Below, one piece after another: positions 13,134 through 23,353 of a stretch of 64,000 nt of DNA; the first letter of the stretch is position 1, and each line of letters opens with the position of its first letter. The notes under the pieces were generated by a model. The model made no database searches, was not told the origin of the DNA, and worked only from the letters and a program-made list of their open reading frames with translations. This DNA comes from Parastagonospora avenae f. sp. tritici 18332-5. Taxonomy: Eukaryota; Ascomycota; Dothideomycetes; Pleosporales; Phaeosphaeriaceae. Location of the stretch: the NCBI GenBank assembly GCA_022559985.1, contig JAFJTR010000048.1, positions 124,001 to 188,000 on the forward strand. The letters are read 5' to 3'. The position numbers and the translations under genes are program-made.

Positions 13134-14855
13134 ATGGATTATCCTGCAGCAGGCATTTCGCAGGGCCTTAGGTCCATGTTCACGTTCTCGAACTTCATCT
13201 GGCTTCTCGCTTTATGGGTTGGTTATCGTGTTGTCATCGCACTGTACAATATCTCGCCTTTGCATCCTCTGGCACATTTTCCTGGACCGAAGATCGCGGC
13301 TGCGTCTTACCTCTACGAAGCGTACTGGGACTGGTGGTGCGTTGGACGCTATGGCCGAGTCATTAAGCAGATGCACGATCAATACGGTCCGATTGTGAGG
13401 TATGTTACAACGACATATAGTTCCCTGCTATAGCTATAAGGAAGAGTCTCACATTGTTTTGTACAGGATCAACCCAGACGAACTCCATTGCTCCGAGCCG
13501 TCCTTCACCGACGAAATCTACGCTGGCTCCAGCCGCCCGAGAAACAAATGGATTCATCAACTCAACACTGGTGGTGCTGGGCCTGTCAGCGTTACGGGAT
13601 TCAGTACCGTTGAACACGATTTACATCGTGTGCGCAGAGCACCATTGGCGAAGTTCTTCTCCCGCCAACAGATGCTCAAACTCGAAAATGAAGTGCATGA
13701 ATTCGCACAAATGACTACTGACAAGATGCTCAAGAGCGCCGGTAAAGGAAAATTCGACATCAAAGACGCTTTCAACTGCTTCACCGCCGATGTCATCAGC
13801 CAGTATGCATTCGGCGAAAGTATGGGCTTCGTCGCCCAAGAAGGCTGGACACCGAATCTGGCCACATGGACGGATTCATTCTTCAAGAGCGCGTATATGA
13901 TGCGGCATAATGCTCTCGGTCGCAAGATGGCAAACCTCCTCCCCTTCATGGCAGACTATCTAGGCGAAGACGTCCGCGCCGTCTTCAAGTTCATGAACGT
14001 CACAATTCCAGGCTACATCTCCGCCGCGCTCAAAAACCCCGGAAACGGACGCGTGTTTGCACAAGTCATTGGCGAAAAGGGCCTCACCGAGGAAGAAAAA
14101 TACCGCTTCAACGGCGAAGGCTTCAACTTCCTCCTCGCAGGCACCGAAACAACTGCCGTATATACCCCCTCTCCATTCAAACCTCCACCATAAAACATAC
14201 TAACCTCGTACATCCAGGCCATCCTAACAGTCCTATCCTACCACCTCCTCGCCCGCCCCGAAATCTCCACGCGCCTCCAGCACGACCTTTCCGCCGCGCA
14301 CATCACCCCAGCCACCCTCTCCTGGCTGGCCCTCGAGCAAATCCCGTATTTCTGGGCCGTGCTGCAGGAATGCTTGCGCATGATGCCCGGCGTCTCGCAC
14401 CGCAGCGCGCGCATCGCGCCGACTGAGGATCTGCATTTCCAGCAGTGGGTGATCCCGCGCGGCACGCCCATTGGCATGACGAGCATGATCAACCACTGGG
14501 ACGCGTCGTTGTTTCCGGATCCAGATGAGTTTGTCCCGGAGCGCTGGTTGAACGACGATGGGAGTCAGAATTGGGGGTTGCAGAAGAGGTTGATTGCGTT
14601 TGGGAAGGGGAGTAGGGTGTGTATTGGTATGGAGTAAGTTGAATATGATTCGATAGAGGGTGAGGGGTGAGGGCTAATGTGTGGTGTAGTCTGGCTTATT
14701 GTGAGCTATATGTTATGGGCGCGCTTATGGCGTTGAAGGTCCTTCCCAGGTCGAAGTTGGTCGATACGACGAGGGAGGATATTGCGTATGATCATGATCA
14801 GATTGTGGTGCAGACGAAGAAGGGGAGTATTTCGGTCAAGATTGAGATTGAGTGA
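13134..14855 (+). CDS. Cytochrome P450 monooxygenase (CYP58/trichodiene-oxygenase-like)
   Basis: This is a heme-thiolate monooxygenase, membrane-anchored in the ER by an N-terminal span (FIWLLALWVGYRVVIALY, about residues 21-38). Exons are 13134-13399, 13467-14157, 14218-14633 and 14690-14855; all junctions are in phase and give 512 residues, a normal length. Visible motifs are the Pro-rich hinge HPLAHFPGPKIA, the I-helix LLAGTETTA, a K-helix region in ECLRMMPGVSHRSARIAP, the PERW motif and the heme loop FGKGSRVCIG with axial Cys454. Overall it resembles fungal enzymes usually labelled trichodiene oxygenase, but no trichothecene or other biosynthetic genes are adjacent, so the substrate is unknown. 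The label rests on general likeness and the CYP family should be treated as tentative. Confidence 0.92.
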
Positions 14856-15194
14856 GTTGAAGGTGCTTGTGCAGGGAAAGGGGTACTGTGATTGATAGGA
14901 AGGCGGTGACGGAAAGAGAGGAGCTCATGGGCGCCGACGATGATAGCTTATGGTAGATGATTACAGTGGTATAGCTAAGGCCTCTTATTGGTAGCTATTT
15001 TGCAGTACTTCTAACAAACGACGTATGCAGTCCTAATAAGAGGAATGCATGTCAACTAGAAATTGTTGTCTCATCAGAACATCAGGTTCAAGAGAGAATT
15101 AGTTCAGAAATCGCTCGCTACCGGCTGGAGGTGGATCGGTGCACTTGAGATTCACAATATCATTAAAGTTTGGCTGGCGCGCTTCTTGATGTCT
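14856..15194. other. Intergenic, convergent 3' ends
   Basis: This is the shared 3' space of the P450 gene and the minus-strand DUF7708-like gene. I see no feature in it beyond short open frames. Confidence 0.6.
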
Positions 15195-16661
15195 TCAAAA
15201 CTTCACTTCCCCGATGCTTGCCCTTCCTTTTCTCGCTCGACCGGGACTGTGAGCTACACTCCCTCTATTAATGTCACACATCTCTTCAACTTCCAATCCT
15301 GTGTAGACAACCTCGGATATCCCGGCTGTCACTAATAAGGCTTTCACTATTCGTGATCGATCTGACATGACGTCTCTTAAGAGGTCCAGAAATAACCCGA
15401 GACGGACCTTCGTCGCATTATGGTCCAATGTTTGCAAGCCGTAAATGGCAATCAGCAGAACCGGTGGCTGAAACAAGTCCAGAAGCTTTCGAAAGACCGA
15501 TAGAGCCTCTGCCCAAGTCGCGAGTGTGCCATCCAACGCTTCAAAGTCGTTCTTGTCCACAGCAGCAGCCTCTGACCACTCTCGAGGCAGATACACGATA
15601 AGCTGCTTGATTAGAGCGTACAGCATCGCCACTGTCCCGATCGTTTCTCGGGATCTGTTTTCAGGCGGGTCTTCCGCGGACTTCTCGCAAAAGAACGATA
15701 TACAAGGAATGCCCGCGGCATGGGCTGCTCGGACAAAATTCGAAGCCATCAGCCTCGCCGGACCATCCTGAGAGATTGAATCTGGTCCGCATATACCTAG
15801 GATTGAGGATGAAATATCCGAATTCCAGGCCTGAAGCCGCTGCACGACCTCGACTTCTATGAAGCACTCGATGTTGGGCGTTGCAGCGTCTATGTGCTTG
15901 TATTCGAAGAACGGATCTAAAACCCTAGATGCCTCATCTAATTCGGCCTTTGTTGAAAGGCGAGTAGAGGTTTGTGGGCATCGGCTCTCGCTTGAGTGCT
16001 CTTCCTCGATTCTCACCAAAAAAGACGTAATCACATCTGTTGGGCCATTGTCGTATTTCTCAGCAACAAAACGGTCTGCTTCACGACTCAAGATCTGTTT
16101 GATACCCTTTCCACAGGGCTCGGCCAGCATGTTTGCCAGCTGCTGCGACATGGTCGCAAGATAGTTTCGAGTTTCTTCGCTTAGGAGCTTATTGTATGCT
16201 TCCTGTGCACGATGCTGCATTTCCCATTGCTCTTCATCTCTTGACCACCTGTCTTTCTGCTGAAACCGTTCCACTTCCTTGAAGAAACGCTCGAAATTGA
16301 TGCCAGTCTTTCGTTCGTTCTTTGCCATGCAAAGCTGGAAGCCTCTTTGCATAAAGCTCGAGATTTGTCTGACCTCGTCTAGTATGGGCTGGTAGTCTTT
16401 CGACAAGCCTTCGTTGAATGAAGCGAGAAATCTCTTGTGTCCCTTCTGCGTATACCAGGAGAAGAAGAACGTCACGAATTCCAATATCTTGCAGCACAAT
16501 TCGATACCAAGTTCTAGTAGGAATGGCTCTGGGAACTCGGTCAACTCCCGTCTTGTGGCGGCAACTATCCTATCAATTTCCTTCCAGGCGACTGCAAATT
16601 GTTCGCCAACTTGCTCGTGGTTTACTGAAGCCTCTCTACTCTCCGTAACCTGCGCAGACAT
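15195..16661 (-). CDS. DUF7708/STAND-like NTPase-related protein, function unknown
   Basis: This is a single open frame of about 488 residues from the ATG at 16661. The first half (about 1-190) is helical and resembles the DUF7708-type N-terminal region of fungal NLR/STAND proteins, with AWKEIDRIVAATRRELTEF and FFFSWYTQKGHKRFLASF. A second part has an alpha/beta look (SSILGICGPDSISQDGPARL, GIPCISFFCEK, LLIAIYGLQTLDHN) like the NTPase section of such proteins, but no Walker A (GxxxxGK[ST]) is present. The usual C-terminal repeat domain is absent. The open frame extends upstream to 16796 only because it runs antisense through the AAA+ remnant, so the true start is uncertain and the 5' end may have been lost in a rearrangement. 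The relationship to DUF7708 is my reading of the sequence and unsearched. Confidence 0.6.
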   Translation of the reverse strand: MSAQVTESREASVNHEQVGEQFAVAWKEIDRIVAATRRELTEFPEPFLLELGIELCCKILEFVTFFFSWYTQKGHKRFLASFNEGLSKDYQPILDEVRQISSFMQRGFQLCMAKNERKTGINFERFFKEVERFQQKDRWSRDEEQWEMQHRAQEAYNKLLSEETRNYLATMSQQLANMLAEPCGKGIKQILSREADRFVAEKYDNGPTDVITSFLVRIEEEHSSESRCPQTSTRLSTKAELDEASRVLDPFFEYKHIDAATPNIECFIEVEVVQRLQAWNSDISSSILGICGPDSISQDGPARLMASNFVRAAHAAGIPCISFFCEKSAEDPPENRSRETIGTVAMLYALIKQLIVYLPREWSEAAAVDKNDFEALDGTLATWAEALSVFRKLLDLFQPPVLLIAIYGLQTLDHNATKVRLGLFLDLLRDVMSDRSRIVKALLVTAGISEVVYTGLEVEEMCDINRGSVAHSPGRARKGRASIGEVKF

Positions 16662-17388
16662 CGGCGTCGACCCAAAAGAAGTCGAGAACAACCTGCGTCG
16701 ATGGTTCGACACCGCTCGCCGCTGGGACGCCATCATGCTCCTCGACGAAGCAGACATATACATGGAGTACCGACAAATCCACGACCTGACGCGCAAAAAT
16801 CTCGTCGCCGGCTTCCTGCGCGCAATCGAGTACTACGACGGCGTGCTGTTCCTGACCACCAACCGCATCGGCACCTTTGACGAGGCTTTCCTATCGCGCA
16901 TCACTGCCATCTACTACGACGACTTCAGCGATGACAACAGAAAGCAGATCTGGGGCAATTACTTCGAGAAGCTGGAGATGGAGCGCGGAGCGGAAATATA
17001 CGTGTCCATGTCGACTAAGGAGTACGCGACTGATTCCAAGGACGTTAGAGAGTTGTCGTGGAACGGACGCGAGATTAGGAATGGTGAGTGCATCACGCCT
17101 GTTTCTATTCTTACTTTCTCTCGCATCGAATCTGGCTAACTTTGATGTTTCTTCTCACCAGCTTTCCAAATAGCAGTCAATCTCGCGCAGGCAGAAGGGA
17201 ACAAAAACAGCAGTGGTAAGGTTACCGTCAAGGAGAAACATATCAAGGTTACTGTGGAGCTGTCGCGAGATTTCAAGCGGTATATGGTGTCGCTGCATCA
17301 CAAGACTGACAGTGAGCGCGCGCGTCTGGCGGGTACAAGGTATGATGATTTTGGTGCGCCAAAGGGCCTGGGAGCAAATATGACTTAG
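16627..17388 (+). pseudogene. C-terminal remnant of a BCS1-unlike fungal AAA+ ATPase, Walker A half missing
   Basis: The remnant keeps SVTCADIGVDPKEVENNL, Walker B MLLDEADIYME, sensor-1 FLTTNR and the SRI arginine-finger region. After an intron (17084-17161, GTGAGT..CACCAG) it continues AFQIAVNLAQ and a Lys/Arg-rich end to a stop at 17388. The intron is clean and in phase. The half that should carry GxxGxGKT is absent: upstream of about 16630 the plus strand is simply antisense to the DUF7708-like gene. At the junction the conserved KPLYS is in one frame and SVTCADIG in another, a 2-nt shift (TCTC). I therefore call it a truncated, probably non-functional copy. Codon-level conservation of the rest suggests the loss is fairly recent. 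Confidence 0.75.
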
Positions 17389-17447
17389 ATGAAGGTATCT
17401 GCCAGGAATGATGATGTACTAGCGAATTTGACTTGAGAGAAGGGAGA

Positions 17448-20303
17448 TTAATAGCGCTCAATCGTCCACTCCCTCCTCTCCTCTTCGTCCATCTTCTCCA
17501 GCATCCTCTGATCCTGATCCTTCATACCCACATACCCATCCACCAACCCGCCATCCAAAACCTCTCTCAACGCCCCATCAACCATCAACGCCTCCATCGC
17601 CTCCTCAACGCTCCTCGGCATGCGCCTCGTCACCCCATATCTCGCCCTTCCCTCCTCATCCAACCGACTTGGATTAATATCCAACTCCCTCTCCGGATAT
17701 TCCACCACGCCAGATTGCAATCCCAGCAAGCCAGCCCCGATAATCGCAGCCATGGTGAAGTACATATTCGCCAGCCCATCCAGGCATCGAATCTCCCATC
17801 GTCCATCTTCGACTCGGCGTAGTGGGACTTCGCGATTGTGCGTTCCCCACGCCACCCACGCCCCGCCCGACCGAGCGTCGCGGTCGTAGGAAATCGCATC
17901 CGGCATGCTGAACGCACAAATTGCTGGCAGATGAGCAAGCACGCCGCTTACGAAGAATGCCATGTCGCGGTCCGACGGGTGCAGCGAGATATGCGTATGT
18001 GCCGCAGTCCCCGAACGATCAAAAGGCCTGGGATGCAGCGTTGCGCGATAACCGTGTAGCGCCCCAATCTGCGCAATGACTTGTCGTGCTTGAATAAGCG
18101 TGTCGATGGCTAGAAGAGGCGGGTGTGGGGGCAGGATGAACTTGAATTGGCCTGGCCCGGTTTCCGCGTGGAATTGCTTGATTTCAATGCCCATTACATC
18201 CAGCGCTATGAGTATCTCGCTCAGGAAGGGAAATTGCAGCCATTGCTCGGGAGACACAGCGCCTGATGCGTGTGCTGTGGTCAGTGGGAGAAAAGTCGGC
18301 TGTTGCACGTCTTTGGAGTGAGGGTTGGTGGTGCTGCGGGAGAGGAAGGTTGCATCGATTTCGAAGCCGACAAGAAGTGTGGTGGCGTGTGTGTATTGTA
18401 ATGCATTGATGAGGGTCTCGAGACTGGTGCGGGGACAGGAAGGTAATGGGTCGCCGGATTCCGAACGCCAGTAGGAGAGGACTGTGGCAGATGGTAAGGG
18501 GTCTTTGTTGTGAGTTCTACGCAGAGAGCGGAGATCGGGCTCAATATAGATTTGACCTGATGTGTTGACGAAATCTGCATGTTTGCCGTTCTGGGGCCTG
18601 CCCGTGTCGCCTTGTGATATACTGGTCCGGTCACCCTCTCGGATCATGCGAGTAAACTCTTTGATTGGTACTACACGAGCTTGGATCGTCGCCATGTAGT
18701 CGATCCATTGTATATAGACGAAGCGAACATCAGGATTCTCTTTCACGAAGCCGTCAAAGACCTGGTTATCATAAACTTTGGGGGCTGTGGGAGGAGGCGG
18801 AAAGGTAGGTGGCTCGTAAGGTGATCCAGATCGAGGATCGATCGAACCAGTCATAACAGGCTGGCTTGTTGTCCCTGCTGGTGGAATCGGTGGACTGCTG
18901 GGTAAGTGAAACGATGAACCTACCATAGGTTTCGTGTTGTAGGTCAGCTGCTTCGGTGCTTCTTGTATCGTTTCGTCAAAGATGGCCTGGTATCGCAGAT
19001 CGTATAGAACATTGGAGTTGTTGAATAGGATATCTTTTGTCATAGCGATTGCTTGGAACACGGTGACGTCGCCCTTCTCGATATACTCAATGAGCAACTG
19101 CAGATCGTTAGCTTAGCCATTTTACCCTCGAGCTTTCAGGAGTTACAGTACCTCGAGCCACACCTCGCGGAACTGTACATTTGCCAGATAAAACGTCTCC
19201 GGAAACCAGCGACCATCACTGGAATACAAAAGCTTACTGCCAGGAACTAGCTCGAGCACTTGGCGTAGAATCGCCTCTTGCCCATCTCTGCTGACCATAG
19301 GAAACACTTCGCCTATATCCAGATACACATGACGGTAAACAGTCGCGAGATAGCCTGCTTCCCGAGTGTATGGATACGCAGAGTGAAGAAGCACGAATGG
19401 AACATTCGGATAAGCCTCGATAACTTGTTGGAGAAAAGCTGGGTTCGACTCTGACAGTTTGATGTCGTTATCGCCAAGTCCAGTATGGAGCTGGAGTGGT
19501 TTTGCCAGAGAATCAGAATGGGGTAAGTCGTCAGATAGGATCTCCAGAGTCCGCAGCACCAGGTAATCGTTCAGCGGTTTTCGTTCGATCCGATATGAGC
19601 GCTTCCTGATACAAGCCTTGACGTAGCGCTCAAAAGGATGGCCCACTGCTTTTGCAGCTTGTTCGTAGTCCGGTTCGATGTCTAGGCCAGTCCTGTAGCA
19701 AATCACGCTCTTGAAACCCGCAACTTTGGGATCTCGAATACCTTCTTGGATCTCGCGCTCGAAGTCATCCGTGAAATCTACCCAGAGGTCCGGAAGAAAT
19801 TTTGTCTTACTCAGGTCGTCCTCCTTAGCGTCTCGTACGATGCGTTCCATCAACCGCTCGGCAACCGTCTCAATCCGCACGATGCGCTTGCTGGGAGCCT
19901 GTAGGTACTCATCATGAGAGTCAAATGGGTAGACTTTCTTTGGGTCGGCGAGACCATCATCTACCAACACGGCGTGTACACCTTCAAAGCACTGCTGATG
20001 TAGACGTTGAGGATTGCTTCGTAACCACTCAGTTCTCTGCTCAAGGATGTCTTCCCAGTCTGCATCTTCTCCACACTCGTACAGTTGACGCAGCTGTTTT
20101 GCTGCACGCAAGTGAGGGAGCGATTTGAAAGTATCTCTGAGCGCTCGGCCTTGCGCTTCGGTAGTGATTGACTCGAACGGTATCGTGTCTGCATGAGTAG
20201 GAAGGATTAAGTTGTGAGCGTGATTGTCGATGATCGGGAAGTGATTTGCAACATGGCGCAGTTGATCTATCGTTGGTCTCGGCGGTCCTGTTGGTGGTTC
20301 CAT
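17448..20303 (-). CDS. FluG-like fusion: amidohydrolase 2 domain plus glutamine synthetase domain
   Basis: Exons are 20303-19152 and 19097-17448 (intron GTACTG..CTGCAG), giving 933 residues. The N-terminal half (about 10-385) is an amidohydrolase/nodulin-6-like domain, with FPIIDNHAHNLILP near its start, LQLHTGLGDND and VPFVLLHSAYPYTREAGYL. The C-terminal half (about 500-930) is a GSI-like glutamine synthetase catalytic domain: FHAETGPGQFKFILPPHPP, HTHISLHPSDRD and a NREVPLRRV-like stretch. This arrangement is that of Aspergillus FluG, a cytosolic protein needed for a sporulation signal. Similar fusions of unclear metabolic role are common in ascomycetes, so orthology to developmental fluG is not proven. 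The ATG at 20303 is chosen; an open frame extends slightly upstream only through a GTG. The 3' end lies 59 bases from the AAA+ remnant, tail to tail. Confidence 0.9.
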
Positions 20304-20937
20304 TGTACTGCTTGGCCGCACCCAGCCAATATGCGCCTACTGGTAACGGGTAGCCGTTCTGGCCAAATGTTGGAAGCGAGATGATCGTTCGGAGTCCAGA
20401 CTGTGCGCATTCCACGTGTATGAAGTCTAGCGAGACCCACAAACTCAAGACGGCCTTTTGTGTGATATGCGATCAGTATCACCAACTTTGGTGGTGGTTC
20501 ACCTGCCCCTCCGTGGTAGCCTCTAGGTGCACGAAACTTGGTCGCATGACGTCGGTTTGGAGCGGAACCCCGGATAAGTAAGCGCTCAGCTGCAGCTGCC
20601 TTTCCTCGTGCCTACTTTACGTGAGAGAGCAGCCATATTGTTTTGTGTTTGCGAAGACCACCCTTCTACAGACTAGACTGATTCGATACATGCGCCTCGC
20701 AAAGTGAAGCGGCTTTGGGCAACGGCTTTTTGGCTGACACATTCTTGCCTACTTTCAGCTTCACGACATTGCGAATACCAATTTTTGTGGCGAGCATAGA
20801 CATGCCCTTTAACTGTACTACATTATTTCTTCATATAGACTGTATTTCTATCAGCTGGACACATCCACGTTCGGCATCATGTATAGAAGAGTTACAGCTG
20901 CGGATGTGTGAAATGTACACTATCTGATGTTGGACCA
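20304..20937. promoter_or_regulatory. FluG-like gene upstream region
   Basis: Both flanking genes are on the minus strand, so this span holds the upstream region of the FluG-like gene and the 3' UTR of the next gene. AT-rich sequence at 20620-20900 fits the latter. There is no supported gene. Confidence 0.55.
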
Positions 20938-23353
20938 TCATGTCAGACCCAGCTTTTTCATCGTCCCGAGATGCGCTTTGTTCTGGCGATCTCCACCAAT
21001 ACTAATATAAGTCTGCTTTGCGTTTTGTATCAACTCGCCCCGCCAATGCCAGAAGAGTAACTCAATCTGCTTTGCGACCTCTTCACCCTCTGTTTCTTCT
21101 ACCAGCTTGTGCACCCAGATCAGGCGTTTCGCACTGACGAAGCGGTTTTCCGTCATTGGTCGGATGATTGAGATGCGAACAACGGCCTTCGTAAAGAGCG
21201 GACCAATGGGCAGTGAGTTTTCCAGCAGGTAGCGATAGAGGTACCACACGTGGCGCCATACCTGGTTGTGAGACAACGTAAGGTTTGTTGTGTATTGATG
21301 TGCGAGTTGGTGGATTAGCGCTATACGCTGTTCGACCGGACTATGCACATTCATACTGCGATATGCCAACGGTAGAGCATGATTAGCTTGGGCATGATGG
21401 AGAATGTGCCGGAACTGTCGCTGAGGTTCGAGCCAGTCGACTTTGGCAACCAAATGCTCGGATACAGTGCTGATTCGGCTAAGAACCGAGAGTATCTTTG
21501 AACATGTTCGTAAAGTAAACGCATAGTCTACACCAGTACTGCAGGCTCGAACAGCGGCCAGTGACTTTGCGATCCTCTTTTCAACGCGCGCTCCGTCGGG
21601 CAGTAAAAGATTTCGCCGACACAAGACTTGTAAGAACTTGACAATCTGCGCTAAAGAAGTATATCTGGTCAAGCATTCTACGACCATCTGGGCCAGAGCT
21701 TCATGTGGAACGTTCTTTTCTTTCACAAGCGACATGAACATGCCGAATATACGCTCCGCATGGAGGTTGTCGGTCTCTTCTACCATTGTGGCGAAGGCAG
21801 CGAGGAGATGGGATATCTTGGACATTGGAACGTCCTCGAAAGCGGCAGTCTGAGAGGCGTTTACGAGTAGAGCACTCATCAATATCGGCAGTCGGTCAAT
21901 GACTTGAGGGCGTGATTCAAATACGTATTGAGCCAGTGTCGTGGTCGCCGTGGCCACGACTGAATGCTTTGAAGACTCGGCGCTGGCGTCTAGTCGATGG
22001 AGAAGCTGTAACCAGACGTACAGACGATTCCGAGCGGCTGCTCTTTTGTCCCTATTTCTACTAGACATTCGCTTTGTATAGTCCAAAGTGATATAAGAGA
22101 CCGTTTCTGACACGCGCCCATCCGGGATGCACGACAGTACATTTGCGACAATTGGTAGAAGGTCTTGTTCTCTCGACATGCGTGCCACAAGACGAAGGAT
22201 AATGGCCGTGATCCGGAGTCGTGAAATATTCTTGATGACTATAGATAATGTGTTCTTGTAGTTGGGGTTACGGAAATTCTCTGCAATAGAGCGTAACAAT
22301 TGGATAATTCTTGGGTCCAGTAAATCGCCCTGCAAGTGCGCAGAGTGCCACAGCTGTTTGATCAGAACCAACAATCGGGTATCTTTATATGGATTACGAG
22401 ACTTTTCGTTGAGAGCCGTTCTTGCGAGTCCAACATGTATCTGATGTATCTCCGAAACGCAATGGGGGTGTTGCGACATAAATTCTTCAAGACACACCAT
22501 TAGGTCAAGGGCCTGACTGGTATAGATGTGTGGGATCCCAAAGTTCTGGGTTGAATGCTGCTCGAGTATGGCTTTGGGATCCCATTTCAGGTGCAGAAGT
22601 TCTCTAACGACCTGGGTACTGTACTTCCAGGCGCCAGAAACTGGACAACACGCGTGAAACGCATGTACGATGAGGTGGGCCCGGTCTGTAGGTGGCAGCT
22701 CATGCGCACTTGCGATCCGTCTTTGGAATGCTCTCAAGGCGGCCTCGGGCTCTGAACCAACGTCCGTGTTTCTCGCGTCACTCAGCTCTTCCTCCGCGGG
22801 CTTCGAGCCTGCAGACTGGTTGATAGCATGTTGTTCGCCGGTTCTAGGTGCTACGTTCGGCGTCAACGAGTCTATTGCGCTAGTCGTGGGGTCTGGAGAT
22901 GCATGGGCAGCACCAGGGACTTGGACAATGGGTGGGGAATGCGTCTCTGGTACTGAAAAAGCTATCAGTATATTTACGTAACATGAGAGACAATTTCTGA
23001 GACGTACGGACACCCAATAGCTCCGAATCGCTTCGTAGTGAAGGTGGTTGATATTTCCATGAAGGCTGGGAACTGGAAGCGAAGCCAAATAATGCGCCGA
23101 GGCTGAAAGACGAGGGGAAGCTATCTTGAGGATAGTAGTTGGAAGTGAGACTCATGCGACGCTTCGCTGCTCTCCTCCTCGCCTCCAATGGCCCGGGAAC
23201 ATGGCTGCCATGGCGCTTTTGATGCGGGCACGAACTGCGAAAAAACCGGTGGAAAGCGCTCGAGAGAAGCTCATCAGAGATCCAGATGTGCGGGGGCGCG
23301 GGAGTTTGGAGCGATTGTACTGCTCGGCGGCAGACAATGGGCGGTCGTCGCAT
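20938..23353 (-). CDS. Large helical protein with Arg-rich N-terminus, probably mitochondrial, family not recognised
   Basis: Exons are 23353-23008 and 22952-20938 (intron GTACGT..TTTCAG), giving 786 residues. The first ATG gives MRRPPIVCRRAVQSLQ, and the first 70 residues are rich in Arg/Lys, Ser and His with very few acids, which looks like a mitochondrial presequence. A low-complexity linker follows (about 105-185). The remainder is almost entirely predicted helix, with repeated patterns of about 35-40 residues (for example DLLPIVANVLSCIPDG, EALAQMVVECLTRYTS, SLAQIVKFLQVLCRRN), as in pentatricopeptide or other helical-repeat proteins of organelle RNA metabolism. I do not recognise a named family. 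A role in mitochondrial gene expression is inference from the layout alone. Confidence 0.8.
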
